Assembly (NCBI GenBank): GCA_045639045.1
Contig: JAZUCI010000030.1
Span: 1-17,203, forward strand
DNA length: 17,203 nucleotides
Direction of reading: 5' to 3'
Source: SIG402 sp045639045
GTDB taxonomy: Bacteria; Bacillota; Clostridia; Christensenellales; Borkfalkiaceae
The stretch's first letter is position 1. Each line of letters begins with the position of its first letter. A program made the translations under genes and the position numbers. The notes below the pieces were generated by a model that did no database searches, was not told the origin of the DNA, and was given only the letters and a program-made list of their open reading frames with translations. Shown here piece by piece: positions 1 through 6,756 of this stretch.

Positions 1-107
1 TTTTTTCCGTGTCATTCTGGAGCGAAGCGATAGAATCCCTATTCCTTGGCCCCATCTGACGAGGGGGCTATCGGCAACGCCGATTGGGGGAGAGATTTTC
101 CCTTACG
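1..107. repeat. Structured intergenic repeat-like segment
   Basis: This non-coding stretch carries compact inverted repeats. GCCCC at 49-53 can pair with GGGGC at 64-68, and ATCGGC at 70-75 pairs exactly with GCCGAT at 79-84 across a three-base AAC loop. The opening segment (about 9-39), with its GTCATTCTGGAGCGAAGCGA core, resembles the GTCATTCTGAGCGAAGCGA-type intergenic repeat that I recall as common in bacterial genomes. That resemblance is from memory and not searched. No coding region and no clear promoter for pyrB could be seen here, so pyrB may be transcribed from upstream of the window. Confidence 0.5.
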
Positions 108-181
108 TATTGCAACCAAATTCTACAAACCAAACGAAACCACCTTATCGCGCGGTAAAGCGCGCAAGTAAAGGAGAACCT

Positions 182-1102
182 ATGAGAAGTGTAATTGATA
201 TTTTGGATTTATCCAAGGGGGAGATTGACGGGCTGATTGCCGTTGCAAACGACATTATTGACCGCCCCCAAGCGTACGCCGAAAAATGCAAGGGCAAAAA
301 GCTTGCCACGCTGTTTTTCGAACCCAGCACGCGTACCCGTTTAAGTTTTGAAGCCGCTATGTACGAACTTGGCGGTAACGTAATCGGGTTTTCGGAAGCA
401 AGCTCCTCTTCCGCAAGCAAAGGGGAAAGCGTAGCGGATACCGCAAAGGTAATCAGCGAATACGCAGATATTATCGCAATGCGCCACCCCAAGGAAGGCG
501 CGCCCTTGGTTGCCGCGCGTAACGCAACCATTCCCGTAATTAACGCGGGGGACGGCGGCCATAATCACCCCACCCAAACCATGGCGGATTTGCTTACCAT
601 TTACCGCGAAAAGGGTGGCTTTAACAACCTTACGGTTGGGCTTTGCGGGGACTTAAAATTCGGTAGAACGGTACACTCCCTTCTCAACGCGCTTTCCCGC
701 TACGAAGGGATTAAGGTGGTTTTAATTTCCCCCGTAGAATTGAAAGTGCCCGATTACGTGAAAAGCGACTTATTAGATAAGTGCGGCATTCCTTACGAAG
801 AAGTTACGGATTTAGAAAGCGCGCTTCCTAATTTAGACGTTTTGTATATGACGCGCGTACAACGCGAACGCTTCTTTAACGAAGAAGAATATTTAAGATT
901 AAAGGATAGCTATATTCTTACAGTGGAAAAGCTTGCGCTTGCCAAACCCGATTTAGCCATCCTTCACCCCCTGCCCAGGGTAAACGAAATTAGCGTTGGG
1001 GTGGATAACGACCCCCGCGCGTGCTACTTTAAGCAGGTGCGCTACGGCAAATTTATGCGTATGGCGCTCATCCTAAAACTGTTGGAGGAAGCGGGAAAAT
1101 GA
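182..1102 (+). CDS. pyrB: Aspartate carbamoyltransferase, catalytic subunit
   Basis: This enzyme condenses carbamoyl phosphate with L-aspartate to give N-carbamoyl-L-aspartate, the committed step of de novo pyrimidine synthesis in the cytosol. The 306-residue length is normal for the family. The carbamoyl-phosphate loop Ser-Thr-Arg-Thr-Arg is at residues 49-53. The mobile 80s loop has the catalytic Lys at 80 (SASKGES), and HPTQ is at 129-132. A GDLKFGRTVHS segment and a C-terminal LHPLPR signature follow. The ATG at 182 was chosen because AAGGAGA lies 5-11 bases upstream and the family begins there; the reading frame stays open further upstream from a TTG at 110, but that stretch has no family similarity. 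The stop overlaps the start of pyrI by 4 bp, implying translational coupling. No PyrR-type site was recognised. Confidence 0.97.
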   Translation: MRSVIDILDLSKGEIDGLIAVANDIIDRPQAYAEKCKGKKLATLFFEPSTRTRLSFEAAMYELGGNVIGFSEASSSSASKGESVADTAKVISEYADIIAMRHPKEGAPLVAARNATIPVINAGDGGHNHPTQTMADLLTIYREKGGFNNLTVGLCGDLKFGRTVHSLLNALSRYEGIKVVLISPVELKVPDYVKSDLLDKCGIPYEEVTDLESALPNLDVLYMTRVQRERFFNEEEYLRLKDSYILTVEKLALAKPDLAILHPLPRVNEISVGVDNDPRACYFKQVRYGKFMRMALILKLLEEAGK

Positions 1103-1512
1103 GAGTAGACGAAATTCAAAACGGCGTAGTAATCGACCATATCCCCGCAGGCAAGGGGCAAAAACTGTATGAACTACTTGGCTTAAACGCGCTTTCTTGC
1201 ACGGTTGCGTTAATTCGTAACGCGGTAAGCGTAAAGACGGGCAAAAAGGATATTATCAAAATTGACGCGGATTTCCCCTTCAATTTGGATATTATCGGCT
1301 TCGTTTCCCCCGATATTACGGTGAACCGCATCGTAAACGGGGAAATTGTGGAAAAACACCATATGGATTTACCCGAAAAGCTGATTGGTGTGGTTCGTTG
1401 TAAAAACCCCCGTTGCATTACTTCTACCGAACAGGAATTGCAGCACGAATTCCGTTTAACGGATAGGGAAAATAGGGTATACCGCTGCGTATACTGTGAA
1501 AGCAAAGCGTAA
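1099..1512 (+). CDS. pyrI: Aspartate carbamoyltransferase, regulatory subunit
   Basis: This is the regulatory chain of the PyrB/PyrI holoenzyme. In the family it binds nucleotide effectors (CTP, UTP, ATP) and links catalytic trimers through a zinc domain. The 137-residue protein has an N-terminal allosteric domain followed by a zinc domain with Cys101-x4-Cys106-x23-Cys130-x2-Cys133. This is the same spacing as the four zinc ligands of the E. coli protein. The start overlaps the pyrB stop (ATGA), so the two subunits are probably made in balanced amounts. The window holds no other pyrimidine gene. The terminator 19 bp after the stop suggests that pyrBI ends its transcription unit here. Allosteric behaviour is assumed from the family. 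Confidence 0.96.
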   Translation: MRVDEIQNGVVIDHIPAGKGQKLYELLGLNALSCTVALIRNAVSVKTGKKDIIKIDADFPFNLDIIGFVSPDITVNRIVNGEIVEKHHMDLPEKLIGVVRCKNPRCITSTEQELQHEFRLTDRENRVYRCVYCESKA

Positions 1513-1530
1513 CGAATAAAAAATAAAACT

Positions 1531-1559
1531 CCGCCTTTTCTTATGGGAAAGGCGGTTTT
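1531..1559 (+). terminator. Rho-independent terminator after pyrBI
   Basis: CCGCCTTT (1531-1538) pairs exactly with AAAGGCGG (1548-1555) across a 9-base loop, followed by TTTT. The T tract is short, so some readthrough into the phosphatase gene is possible. Confidence 0.8.
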
Positions 1560-1561
1560 GC

Positions 1562-1582
1562 TAAGGCAAAATCCCTGCCTTA
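1562..1582 (+). other. Hairpin upstream of the phosphatase start
   Basis: TAAGGCA (1562-1568) and TGCCTTA (1576-1582) form a perfect 7-bp stem with a 7-base loop. The stem ends 8 bases before the AGGAGGA ribosome binding site of the gene at 1601. It has no T tract, so it is not a terminator itself. No promoter could be recognised between the pyrBI terminator and 1601. It may be an mRNA 5' structure or a processing or stability element; the role is unknown. Confidence 0.45.
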
Positions 1583-1600
1583 TCGTAAAAAGGAGGAAGA

Positions 1601-2059
1601 ATGTTTCAAATTATGTACGTTTGCCACGGTAATATTTGCCGTTCCCCCATGGGGGAATTTATTTGTAAGCATTTGGTAAAAGCAATGGGGCTTACCGATC
1701 AAATTACCGTGTCCTCTTCGGCTACCTCTACCGAAGAAATCGGCAACCCCGTGTATCCCCCCGCGCGTAGGGAGATGGATAAGCGGGGGATTCCCCACAC
1801 TCCGCGCGGCGCGGTGCAAATTACCCGTAAGGATGGGGAAAATTACGACCTAATTTTGTGTATGGACGAAAACAATATCCGTAATTTGCGCCGAATTCTT
1901 CGCCCCGAAGATATGGCAAAGGTAAAGAAAATTCGCGCGTTTTCGGGTTTTGAGGGGGACGTGGCGGACCCGTGGTACACGGGGGATTTTTCCACCGCCT
2001 TTCAGCAAATTTACGATGGTACCAAGGCAATGTTAGAAGCCCTTTCTAAGGGGCTGTAA
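1601..2059 (+). CDS. Low-molecular-weight protein tyrosine phosphatase
   Basis: This is a cytosolic phosphatase of the LMW-PTP family, which hydrolyses phosphotyrosine and in some bacteria phosphoarginine. The 152-residue length is typical. The P-loop CHGNICRS is at residues 8-15, giving nucleophile Cys8 and phosphate-binding Arg14 (C-x5-R), and the extra Cys13 is typical of the family. The general acid is Asp123 in DPW, a common bacterial variant of the DPY/DPF motif. A strong AGGAGGA site lies just before the ATG. The next gene starts 9 bp after the stop, so the two are cotranscribed. No tyrosine or arginine kinase is present in the window to suggest a partner. A protein-arginine phosphatase role (YwlE-like) is possible but cannot be decided here. 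Confidence 0.93.
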   Translation: MFQIMYVCHGNICRSPMGEFICKHLVKAMGLTDQITVSSSATSTEEIGNPVYPPARREMDKRGIPHTPRGAVQITRKDGENYDLILCMDENNIRNLRRILRPEDMAKVKKIRAFSGFEGDVADPWYTGDFSTAFQQIYDGTKAMLEALSKGL

Positions 2060-2068
2060 GGGGGCTTT

Positions 2069-3295
2069 ATGGCGGTATATACTTTTACGAAACAAGTAAC
2101 TATCGGGGAAGAATACGACGTAATCGTGGTGGGTGCAGGGCCTTCGGGTGTTGCGGCGGCGATTGCTTCGGCAAGAACGGGCGCAAAAACCTTACTTTTG
2201 GAGCGTTCGGGCGCGCCCGGTGGTATGTGGACGGGCGGTTTGGTAAACCCCTTGTTCGACGGGGAGAATAAAACGGGGATTATGCGTGAAATTCTAACCG
2301 AGCTGAAAGAAAAAAATGCCTTTGGCGGTTTTTGGAATATCACCTATAACTTTGAAACGTTAAAGGGGATTTTGGATGAAAAACTCGCTGTATCGGGCGT
2401 AACCGTGTTATACGATACCACCCTTACGGACGTGCGAAAGGATGGAAACCGCGTTACGGGTATCATCGCGCAAGAAAAGGGTGGGGAAGTGTTGTATCCT
2501 TGCAAAGTTGCCGTGGATTGCACGGGGGATGCCTACCTTACCTACCTATCGGGCGGCGCGTACGACGTAGGCGGGGAAAACGGAGAGTGCCAAAGCATGA
2601 CCTTGATGTTCTACGTGGGCGGCGTAACCTTTATGCAACAGGGCGCAAACGATTTATCTAAAATGATAGACGAAGCGGTGGAAAAATACGGGCTAAATTA
2701 CCGTTTGCCCTTCCGCCAGCCTTACGTAATCCGCATTCCCAACACGAATACCGCCGTGGTACAATTAACGCATATGTACGGGGTAAACCCCCTTTCCACG
2801 CGCGAAATTTCGCAAGCCTATGCCGAAGGCAGAAAGCAAGCAAGGGAAGTGTTCCACGTAATGAAAACCTATATTCCCGAATTTAAGGATATGGAACTTT
2901 TATTAACCGCGCCCATGCTGGGGATTCGGGAAAGCAGGCGCATCGTGGGGGAATACACCCTTACGGTGGAAGATTTGGTGGAAGGCAGAAAGCCAAAAGA
3001 TAGCCTTTGCATTTGCACCTTTAATATCGACGTACACCAAGCAAACAGCGTGGAACAAAAAAACCGTGGCGTGCAACCCTACGGAATTCCCTACCGCTCG
3101 CTAATCCCAAAGGGATTAGAAGGGCTACTTGTGGCGGGCAAAACCATCAGCGGCACGCACGAAGCAATGGCGTCCTACCGCGTAACGGGTAACTGCGTTG
3201 CCATGGGGGAAGGCGCAGGCAAAGCCGCCGCCCTTTCCGCTTTAACTTGCCGTAGCGTAAGGGACGTAGATATCAATGAAATTATTCCTAGATAG
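2069..3295 (+). CDS. FAD-dependent oxidoreductase (FAD_oxidored type)
   Basis: This 408-residue flavoprotein has an N-terminal dinucleotide-binding Rossmann motif GAGPSG at residues 22-27, and the ribose-binding acidic residue is Glu45 after the second strand (LLLER). GAPGGMWTGGLVNP follows, resembling the GGxxTxG segment of FAD-dependent 'glucose-inhibited division/FAD_oxidored' proteins. The C-terminal FAD signature at about 349-392 includes LLVAGKTISGTHEA and a GNCVAMGEGAGKAAA stretch. I see no signal peptide, so it is predicted to be cytosolic. The family contains uncharacterised oxidoreductases often found near carbohydrate or aromatic catabolism genes, but the neighbours give no substrate here. 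It follows the phosphatase by 9 bp, with GGGGG before the ATG at 2069. A strong bidirectional terminator closes the unit. The substrate is unknown. Confidence 0.88.
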   Translation: MAVYTFTKQVTIGEEYDVIVVGAGPSGVAAAIASARTGAKTLLLERSGAPGGMWTGGLVNPLFDGENKTGIMREILTELKEKNAFGGFWNITYNFETLKGILDEKLAVSGVTVLYDTTLTDVRKDGNRVTGIIAQEKGGEVLYPCKVAVDCTGDAYLTYLSGGAYDVGGENGECQSMTLMFYVGGVTFMQQGANDLSKMIDEAVEKYGLNYRLPFRQPYVIRIPNTNTAVVQLTHMYGVNPLSTREISQAYAEGRKQAREVFHVMKTYIPEFKDMELLLTAPMLGIRESRRIVGEYTLTVEDLVEGRKPKDSLCICTFNIDVHQANSVEQKNRGVQPYGIPYRSLIPKGLEGLLVAGKTISGTHEAMASYRVTGNCVAMGEGAGKAAALSALTCRSVRDVDINEIIPR

Positions 3296-3322
3296 TAGAA
3301 ATTAAAGCAATTTAGATAGGAA

Positions 3323-3366
3323 AACACCCCGCCGTGGCAATTTCGCCACGGCGGGGTGTTATTTTT
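3323..3366. terminator. Bidirectional terminator between convergent units
   Basis: A perfect 16-bp stem pairs 3323-3338 with 3345-3360 across a 6-base loop. It is followed on the plus strand by ATTTTT and, read on the minus strand, by TTTT. It lies 27 bp after the oxidoreductase stop and 28 bp after the permease stop, so it serves both convergent units. Confidence 0.92.
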
Positions 3367-3388
3367 CCCTTATTTCTTTTTTCTTTTA

Positions 3389-4288
3389 TTATTTCTTCTT
3401 CCTATTTTTTAAAACGTTTAACAGCACGTAAACGCCAAGGATAAGTAGGGTAGCGCCCACGATAATCGCGTAAGATGCGCCCGTAGTTACGGTGTTGCCC
3501 AAAAAGGAAATAGAGCAATCTGCCGAAGCTTTCATTTCGGCTAACCCTTCCGCGGGGATAATGTCGTTCATTTTTTCAAATGCGCCGCGCATGGCGTGGT
3601 TTCGAAGTAGCGCCGTTCCGTACGTGCCAGGCAAAAAGGACATCACCGCTTGTAACCCTTCCCCAAAGGAAGAAATGGGCATATACGCGCCGCTGATAAA
3701 CCCGTAGCCCGCGCTTACGATGGAGCCAACCGCCGAAATTTGCCCTTGCGAGGATAAAAAGAAGTTAATCACCGAAGAAAGCGCCGTGCCGAACAGTACC
3801 AAAATAAAGCAGTCCAACACCAAAAGCAGTACGTCCGCAAAGCTAAGCGCCCAACCGAACGCTGCAAGGTAGATAAGCCCTGCGCCCAGCGCAACCGCGC
3901 AAATAATTAAGGTGGAAAACAGCGTGCCAAAGTAATACGCAAGCGCCAAAACCTTAGGGGATACGGGGGAAATTAAAAAATCCGCCGCAGTTCCGTTGGC
4001 TTTATCTTGCACCATAAGCATATTCGAACAAAACGCCACCGTAATACAGCTAACCGCCATTAAAGAAGATATTAGCTGACCGCCTACTAAGGCGTTCACC
4101 GTGGATTTGGGAACGAGAGAAGCCCCTTCCCCCATGGAAAGCAAAAACGCGTCCCTATACACGTTGCCCAAAAAGGTGGAATACAGCACAAGCAAAATTA
4201 AGGGGGTGATTAGGGAAGTAAAAAACATCCCTTTATCCTTAAAAAACAGTTTGATATTCCGTTTGGTTAAAGAAAGTAGTTGTTTCAT
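3389..4288 (-). CDS. ABC-2 family transporter permease
   Basis: This 299-residue integral membrane protein is the permease half of an ABC exporter. The N terminus is cytosolic and basic (MKQLLSLTKRNIKLFFKDKG). The first hydrophobic segment at about residues 22-42 is followed by a large outward loop, then about five further membrane segments. The ABC-2 signature region GAYMPISSFGEGLQAVMSFL precedes the final segment and a basic tail (NRKKK). The start overlaps the stop of the ATPase by 4 bp, so the two are translationally coupled and form one transporter. The type is that of DrrB/YadH drug, antibiotic or lipid exporters. The substrate cannot be told from sequence. Confidence 0.92.
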   Translation of the reverse strand: MKQLLSLTKRNIKLFFKDKGMFFTSLITPLILLVLYSTFLGNVYRDAFLLSMGEGASLVPKSTVNALVGGQLISSLMAVSCITVAFCSNMLMVQDKANGTAADFLISPVSPKVLALAYYFGTLFSTLIICAVALGAGLIYLAAFGWALSFADVLLLVLDCFILVLFGTALSSVINFFLSSQGQISAVGSIVSAGYGFISGAYMPISSFGEGLQAVMSFLPGTYGTALLRNHAMRGAFEKMNDIIPAEGLAEMKASADCSISFLGNTVTTGASYAIIVGATLLILGVYVLLNVLKNRKKK

Positions 4289-5196
4289 TGTTCTTTTCCC
4301 CCCGTAAGTCGTTTGCCCGTAACCGCTAAAAATACGTCGTCCATCTTGCCCTTAGTAATTTCGTAATCGCGGAATACTTCGGGGTGGCGCAAAATTAGTT
4401 GGGTTGCCGCCCCCGTATCGGGAAGGGAAACGCGGTAGCCCCCCGCAATTTTTTCGTAAGGCGCGCCTAACGAAGAAGCCTCCTCCTCGCTTACCCCGTA
4501 CAGGGAAACCGAATCCCCCGTGTACGCGTTCTTTAATTCTAAAGGGGTGCCTTCCGCCACGATTTTTCCCGCGTCTAAAATGACGATATAGTCCGCTTCC
4601 GCTGCTTCTTCCATATAATGCGTGGTTAAAAACACGGTTAAGTTTTCTTCCTTTCTTAAATTGGCAAGTACGTCCCAAAGCAGTTTGCGCGTTTGGGGGT
4701 CTAACCCCGTGGTGGGTTCGTCCAAAATCAAAATGCCCGGTTTGTGCAACAGGGCGCGCGCGATGTCCACCCTTCTTTTTTGCCCGCCCGAAAGTTTCCC
4801 CACCGTGCGGTTTAGCAGGTCGGAAAAATCCAAAAGGTTAGCAAGGTGGGTGATGCGCCCTTCTATTTCCTCCCCAAACAAGCCGTACAACGCGCCGCGA
4901 AAAACAAGGTTATCCTTTACGGTAAGGGATTTATCCAAAACGGAGTTTTGGAACACCACCCCCATGCGGTTTAACACCGAAGGGTCCGCGCTATCCTTGC
5001 CGTACACCTTAACGCTGCCTGCATCCTTTGTTAAGTTGCCGCAAAGAATGTGAATAGTGGTGCTTTTGCCCGCGCCGTTCACCCCCAAAAAGGCGAACAG
5101 TTCCCCTTCCTTTACGTGAAAAGAAAGGCGATCTACCGCTTGCACGGTTTTGAAGGCTTTGGAAAGATTTTCAATTTCTATTACGTTGTTTTTCAT
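4285..5196 (-). CDS. ABC transporter ATP-binding protein (DrrA-like)
   Basis: This 303-residue nucleotide-binding subunit powers the permease encoded next to it. Visible motifs are Walker A GVNGAGKST (38-46), Q-loop Gln83, signature LSGGQKRR (135-142), Walker B ILILDEPTTGLD (155-166) and the switch His193 (TTH). The ~80-residue C-terminal extension after the ATPase core is like that of DrrA-type drug-export ATPases. Its GGAG ribosome binding site falls in the last codons of the tetR gene, 7 bp upstream, so the three genes are one operon (tetR-ATPase-permease). Family knowledge supports export of a drug, peptide or lipid; the actual substrate is not known. Confidence 0.94.
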   Translation of the reverse strand: MKNNVIEIENLSKAFKTVQAVDRLSFHVKEGELFAFLGVNGAGKSTTIHILCGNLTKDAGSVKVYGKDSADPSVLNRMGVVFQNSVLDKSLTVKDNLVFRGALYGLFGEEIEGRITHLANLLDFSDLLNRTVGKLSGGQKRRVDIARALLHKPGILILDEPTTGLDPQTRKLLWDVLANLRKEENLTVFLTTHYMEEAAEADYIVILDAGKIVAEGTPLELKNAYTGDSVSLYGVSEEEASSLGAPYEKIAGGYRVSLPDTGAATQLILRHPEVFRDYEITKGKMDDVFLAVTGKRLTGGKEQ

Positions 5197-5203
5197 CGTA
5201 TAT

Positions 5204-5755
5204 TTACTCCTTAATTAAGGCGCTAAACACTTCGAATAGCATACGGTCTGCATCTTCCATGGTAAACGCGGGGCCGCCTTGCGCAAACATAACGGCAAGC
5301 CCGTGTGCGTACACGGAAAGGTGGTTATACACCGCTTTCGCCCGTTCTTCGGATAAGGCATATCTGTTTTGCACTAATTTGGCAATCCGTTCGGCGTGTT
5401 CGTCCTGCGGAAAGTAGTGGGTGGGGCGTTCGTTTACCCCTTCGCGCATGAATAGCATGCGGAAAAGGTGTGGCTCTTCTTTTGCAAAGCGAATATACGC
5501 AAGCCCCGAGCCCTTAAAGGGGCGGGGTTCGCTTAACCCTTGCTGAAGATACGCGCTGTATAACGCTTTTGCGCGAAGAACGATTTCCGCGCGGATTTCC
5601 TCTATCCCCGAAAAGTGGGTGAAAAGGGGGGCGGTGGAACACCCCAAAGCGTGCGATAAATTGCGTGTGGAAAGGATTTCCTCCCCGTACGTTTTTACCG
5701 CCTGAAAGGCGGTTTCTATCATTTCTTCCTTGGTAAAACGCGGTTTCGGTGGCAT
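5204..5755 (-). CDS. TetR family transcriptional regulator
   Basis: This 183-residue protein has the N-terminal helix-turn-helix of TetR regulators: an amphipathic first helix at residues 8-24, then ILSTRNLSHALGCSTAPLF with HFSGIEEI (about 27-54). The C-terminal ligand domain has the GLAYIRFAKEEPHLFRMLFM pattern seen in the TetR_C/WHG group. It is the first gene of the tetR-ABC operon and most likely represses it, releasing when the exported compound is present. A consensus promoter and a perfect palindrome lie about 80-135 bp upstream of the start. The ribosome binding site (GGGGG, 6 bases before the ATG) is adequate. The ligand is unknown. Confidence 0.92.
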   Translation of the reverse strand: MPPKPRFTKEEMIETAFQAVKTYGEEILSTRNLSHALGCSTAPLFTHFSGIEEIRAEIVLRAKALYSAYLQQGLSEPRPFKGSGLAYIRFAKEEPHLFRMLFMREGVNERPTHYFPQDEHAERIAKLVQNRYALSEERAKAVYNHLSVYAHGLAVMFAQGGPAFTMEDADRMLFEVFSALIKE

Positions 5756-5834
5756 TTTTTACCCCCAAAGGCTTGGGTGTAATAACGTTTTTTTCATTCC
5801 CCAAAGCCCTTTTTGTTTTTTATTTTTTCGTTTC

Positions 5835-5848
5835 ATAACATATGTTAT
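5835..5848. promoter_or_regulatory. Probable TetR operator (14-bp perfect palindrome)
   Basis: ATAACATATGTTAT is an exact palindrome about 87 bp upstream of the tetR start. It lies roughly +6 to +19 relative to the predicted start site of the minus-strand promoter at 5861-5889. A palindrome at that place is typical for autorepression by TetR proteins. Assignment to this regulator is inferred from position only. Confidence 0.65.
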
Positions 5849-5860
5849 ACTACGGGTGTT

Positions 5861-5889
5861 ATTATACGTTCTTTTTCTATTTTTGTCAA
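5861..5889 (-). promoter_or_regulatory. Consensus sigma-A promoter of the tetR-ABC operon
   Basis: Read on the minus strand, TTGACA occupies 5889-5884 and TATAAT occupies 5866-5861, separated by exactly 17 bases. Both hexamers match the consensus perfectly. Transcription would begin near 5854, giving a leader of about 100 nt before tetR. Confidence 0.85.
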
Positions 5890-5942
5890 GCGCTTTTTGT
5901 GAAAAGGGGATAAAAAGTAAACAAAAGTTGAAATTTTTTCGC

Positions 5943-5972
5943 TTTACTTTTGCGCGCGTAATATGATATATT
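5943..5972 (+). promoter_or_regulatory. Possible promoter of the acyltransferase gene
   Basis: TTTACT (5943-5948) and TATATT (5967-5972) are 18 bases apart, in an AT-rich stretch about 50 bp before the acyltransferase start. The match is moderate. It diverges from the tetR promoter, with the two -35 regions about 55 bp apart. Confidence 0.45.
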
Positions 5973-6024
5973 AAATTACGGAAAATTTCGTTTTTGCGGA
6001 GTGCCGCAAGGGGGGAGTGTACCC

Positions 6025-6756
6025 ATGAAAAAGGATAAAAACAAGTTTATTGATAGCCCCAAGCAAAACCGCAGATTGTGGTATCGCGGTGTGAAAAAGT
6101 TGATGCTTGGCAGATATAAAAAGCCCAAATTCGTGTTTTTGGGGGAACCCTACCATAGCGGCGCCCTAATTTTAAGCAACCACGAAGGGACGGACGCGCC
6201 CATGAGCTTGGAAATTTATACCCAGCGCCCCATCCGCCATTGGGGGGCAAGCGAAATGAATTCGGGTTTAATCAAATTATATAAATACCAAACGCGCGTG
6301 TACTATCACGAAAAAAAGGGTTGGAATTTGGGCTTAGCGCGCCTTTTTGGTATTATCGCCAGCCCCTTAACCTATATTTTCTACCGTGGGCTTCGCTTAA
6401 TTTCCACCTATCGCGACGTGCGTTTTATGAAAACCATAAAAGAAAGCATTGCGGCGGTTGAACGTGGGGAAAACATCGTGGTGTACCCCGAAGATTCCAC
6501 CAACGGTTATTTGGCGGAATTGGAAGGCTTCCACGCAGGGTTTGCCTTGTTTGCCGAAGCGTGCCTGAAAAAGGGAATTGACCTACCCATTTACGTAAGC
6601 TACTTTACCAAAAGCACTAGAACTTACGTGTTCGACGCCCCCGTTCGTTATTCCGAACTGAAAGCCAAATACGGCACGAAGGAGGAGGTAGCAAAGGCGT
6701 TGGTTGCGCGTTGTAACGAGCTGGGGAAAATGACCTTTGAGGACGGCGGTTTATAA
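6025..6756 (+). CDS. PlsC-like 1-acyl-glycerol-phosphate acyltransferase family protein
   Basis: The 243-residue protein has the layout of the glycerolipid acyltransferase (PlsC/LPLAT) family. A basic N terminus is followed by SNHEGTDAP (51-59) in the place of catalytic motif I, a hydrophobic PLTYIFYRGL segment near 114-123, and YPEDSTNGY (154-162) in the place of the EGTR motif. Both motifs are unusual: motif I reads H-x3-D rather than the usual H-x4-D, and the substrate-binding EGT-R reads EDST-N. It may therefore act on an atypical acceptor, or the alignment may shift by one residue. The ATG at 6025 was chosen over a GTG at 6001 because GGGGGAG sits 8 bases upstream of it. It probably acts at the cytosolic face of the membrane. 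No lipid-synthesis neighbour is present. Confidence 0.75.
   Translation: MKKDKNKFIDSPKQNRRLWYRGVKKLMLGRYKKPKFVFLGEPYHSGALILSNHEGTDAPMSLEIYTQRPIRHWGASEMNSGLIKLYKYQTRVYYHEKKGWNLGLARLFGIIASPLTYIFYRGLRLISTYRDVRFMKTIKESIAAVERGENIVVYPEDSTNGYLAELEGFHAGFALFAEACLKKGIDLPIYVSYFTKSTRTYVFDAPVRYSELKAKYGTKEEVAKALVARCNELGKMTFEDGGL

Noticed and set aside
110..181. Upstream extension of pyrB from a TTG codon
   Set aside because: The added 24 residues have no family counterpart, while AAGGAGA directly precedes the ATG at 182.
6001..6024. GTG start for the acyltransferase
   Set aside because: The GGGGGAG ribosome binding site lies between this GTG and the ATG at 6025 and fits only the latter.
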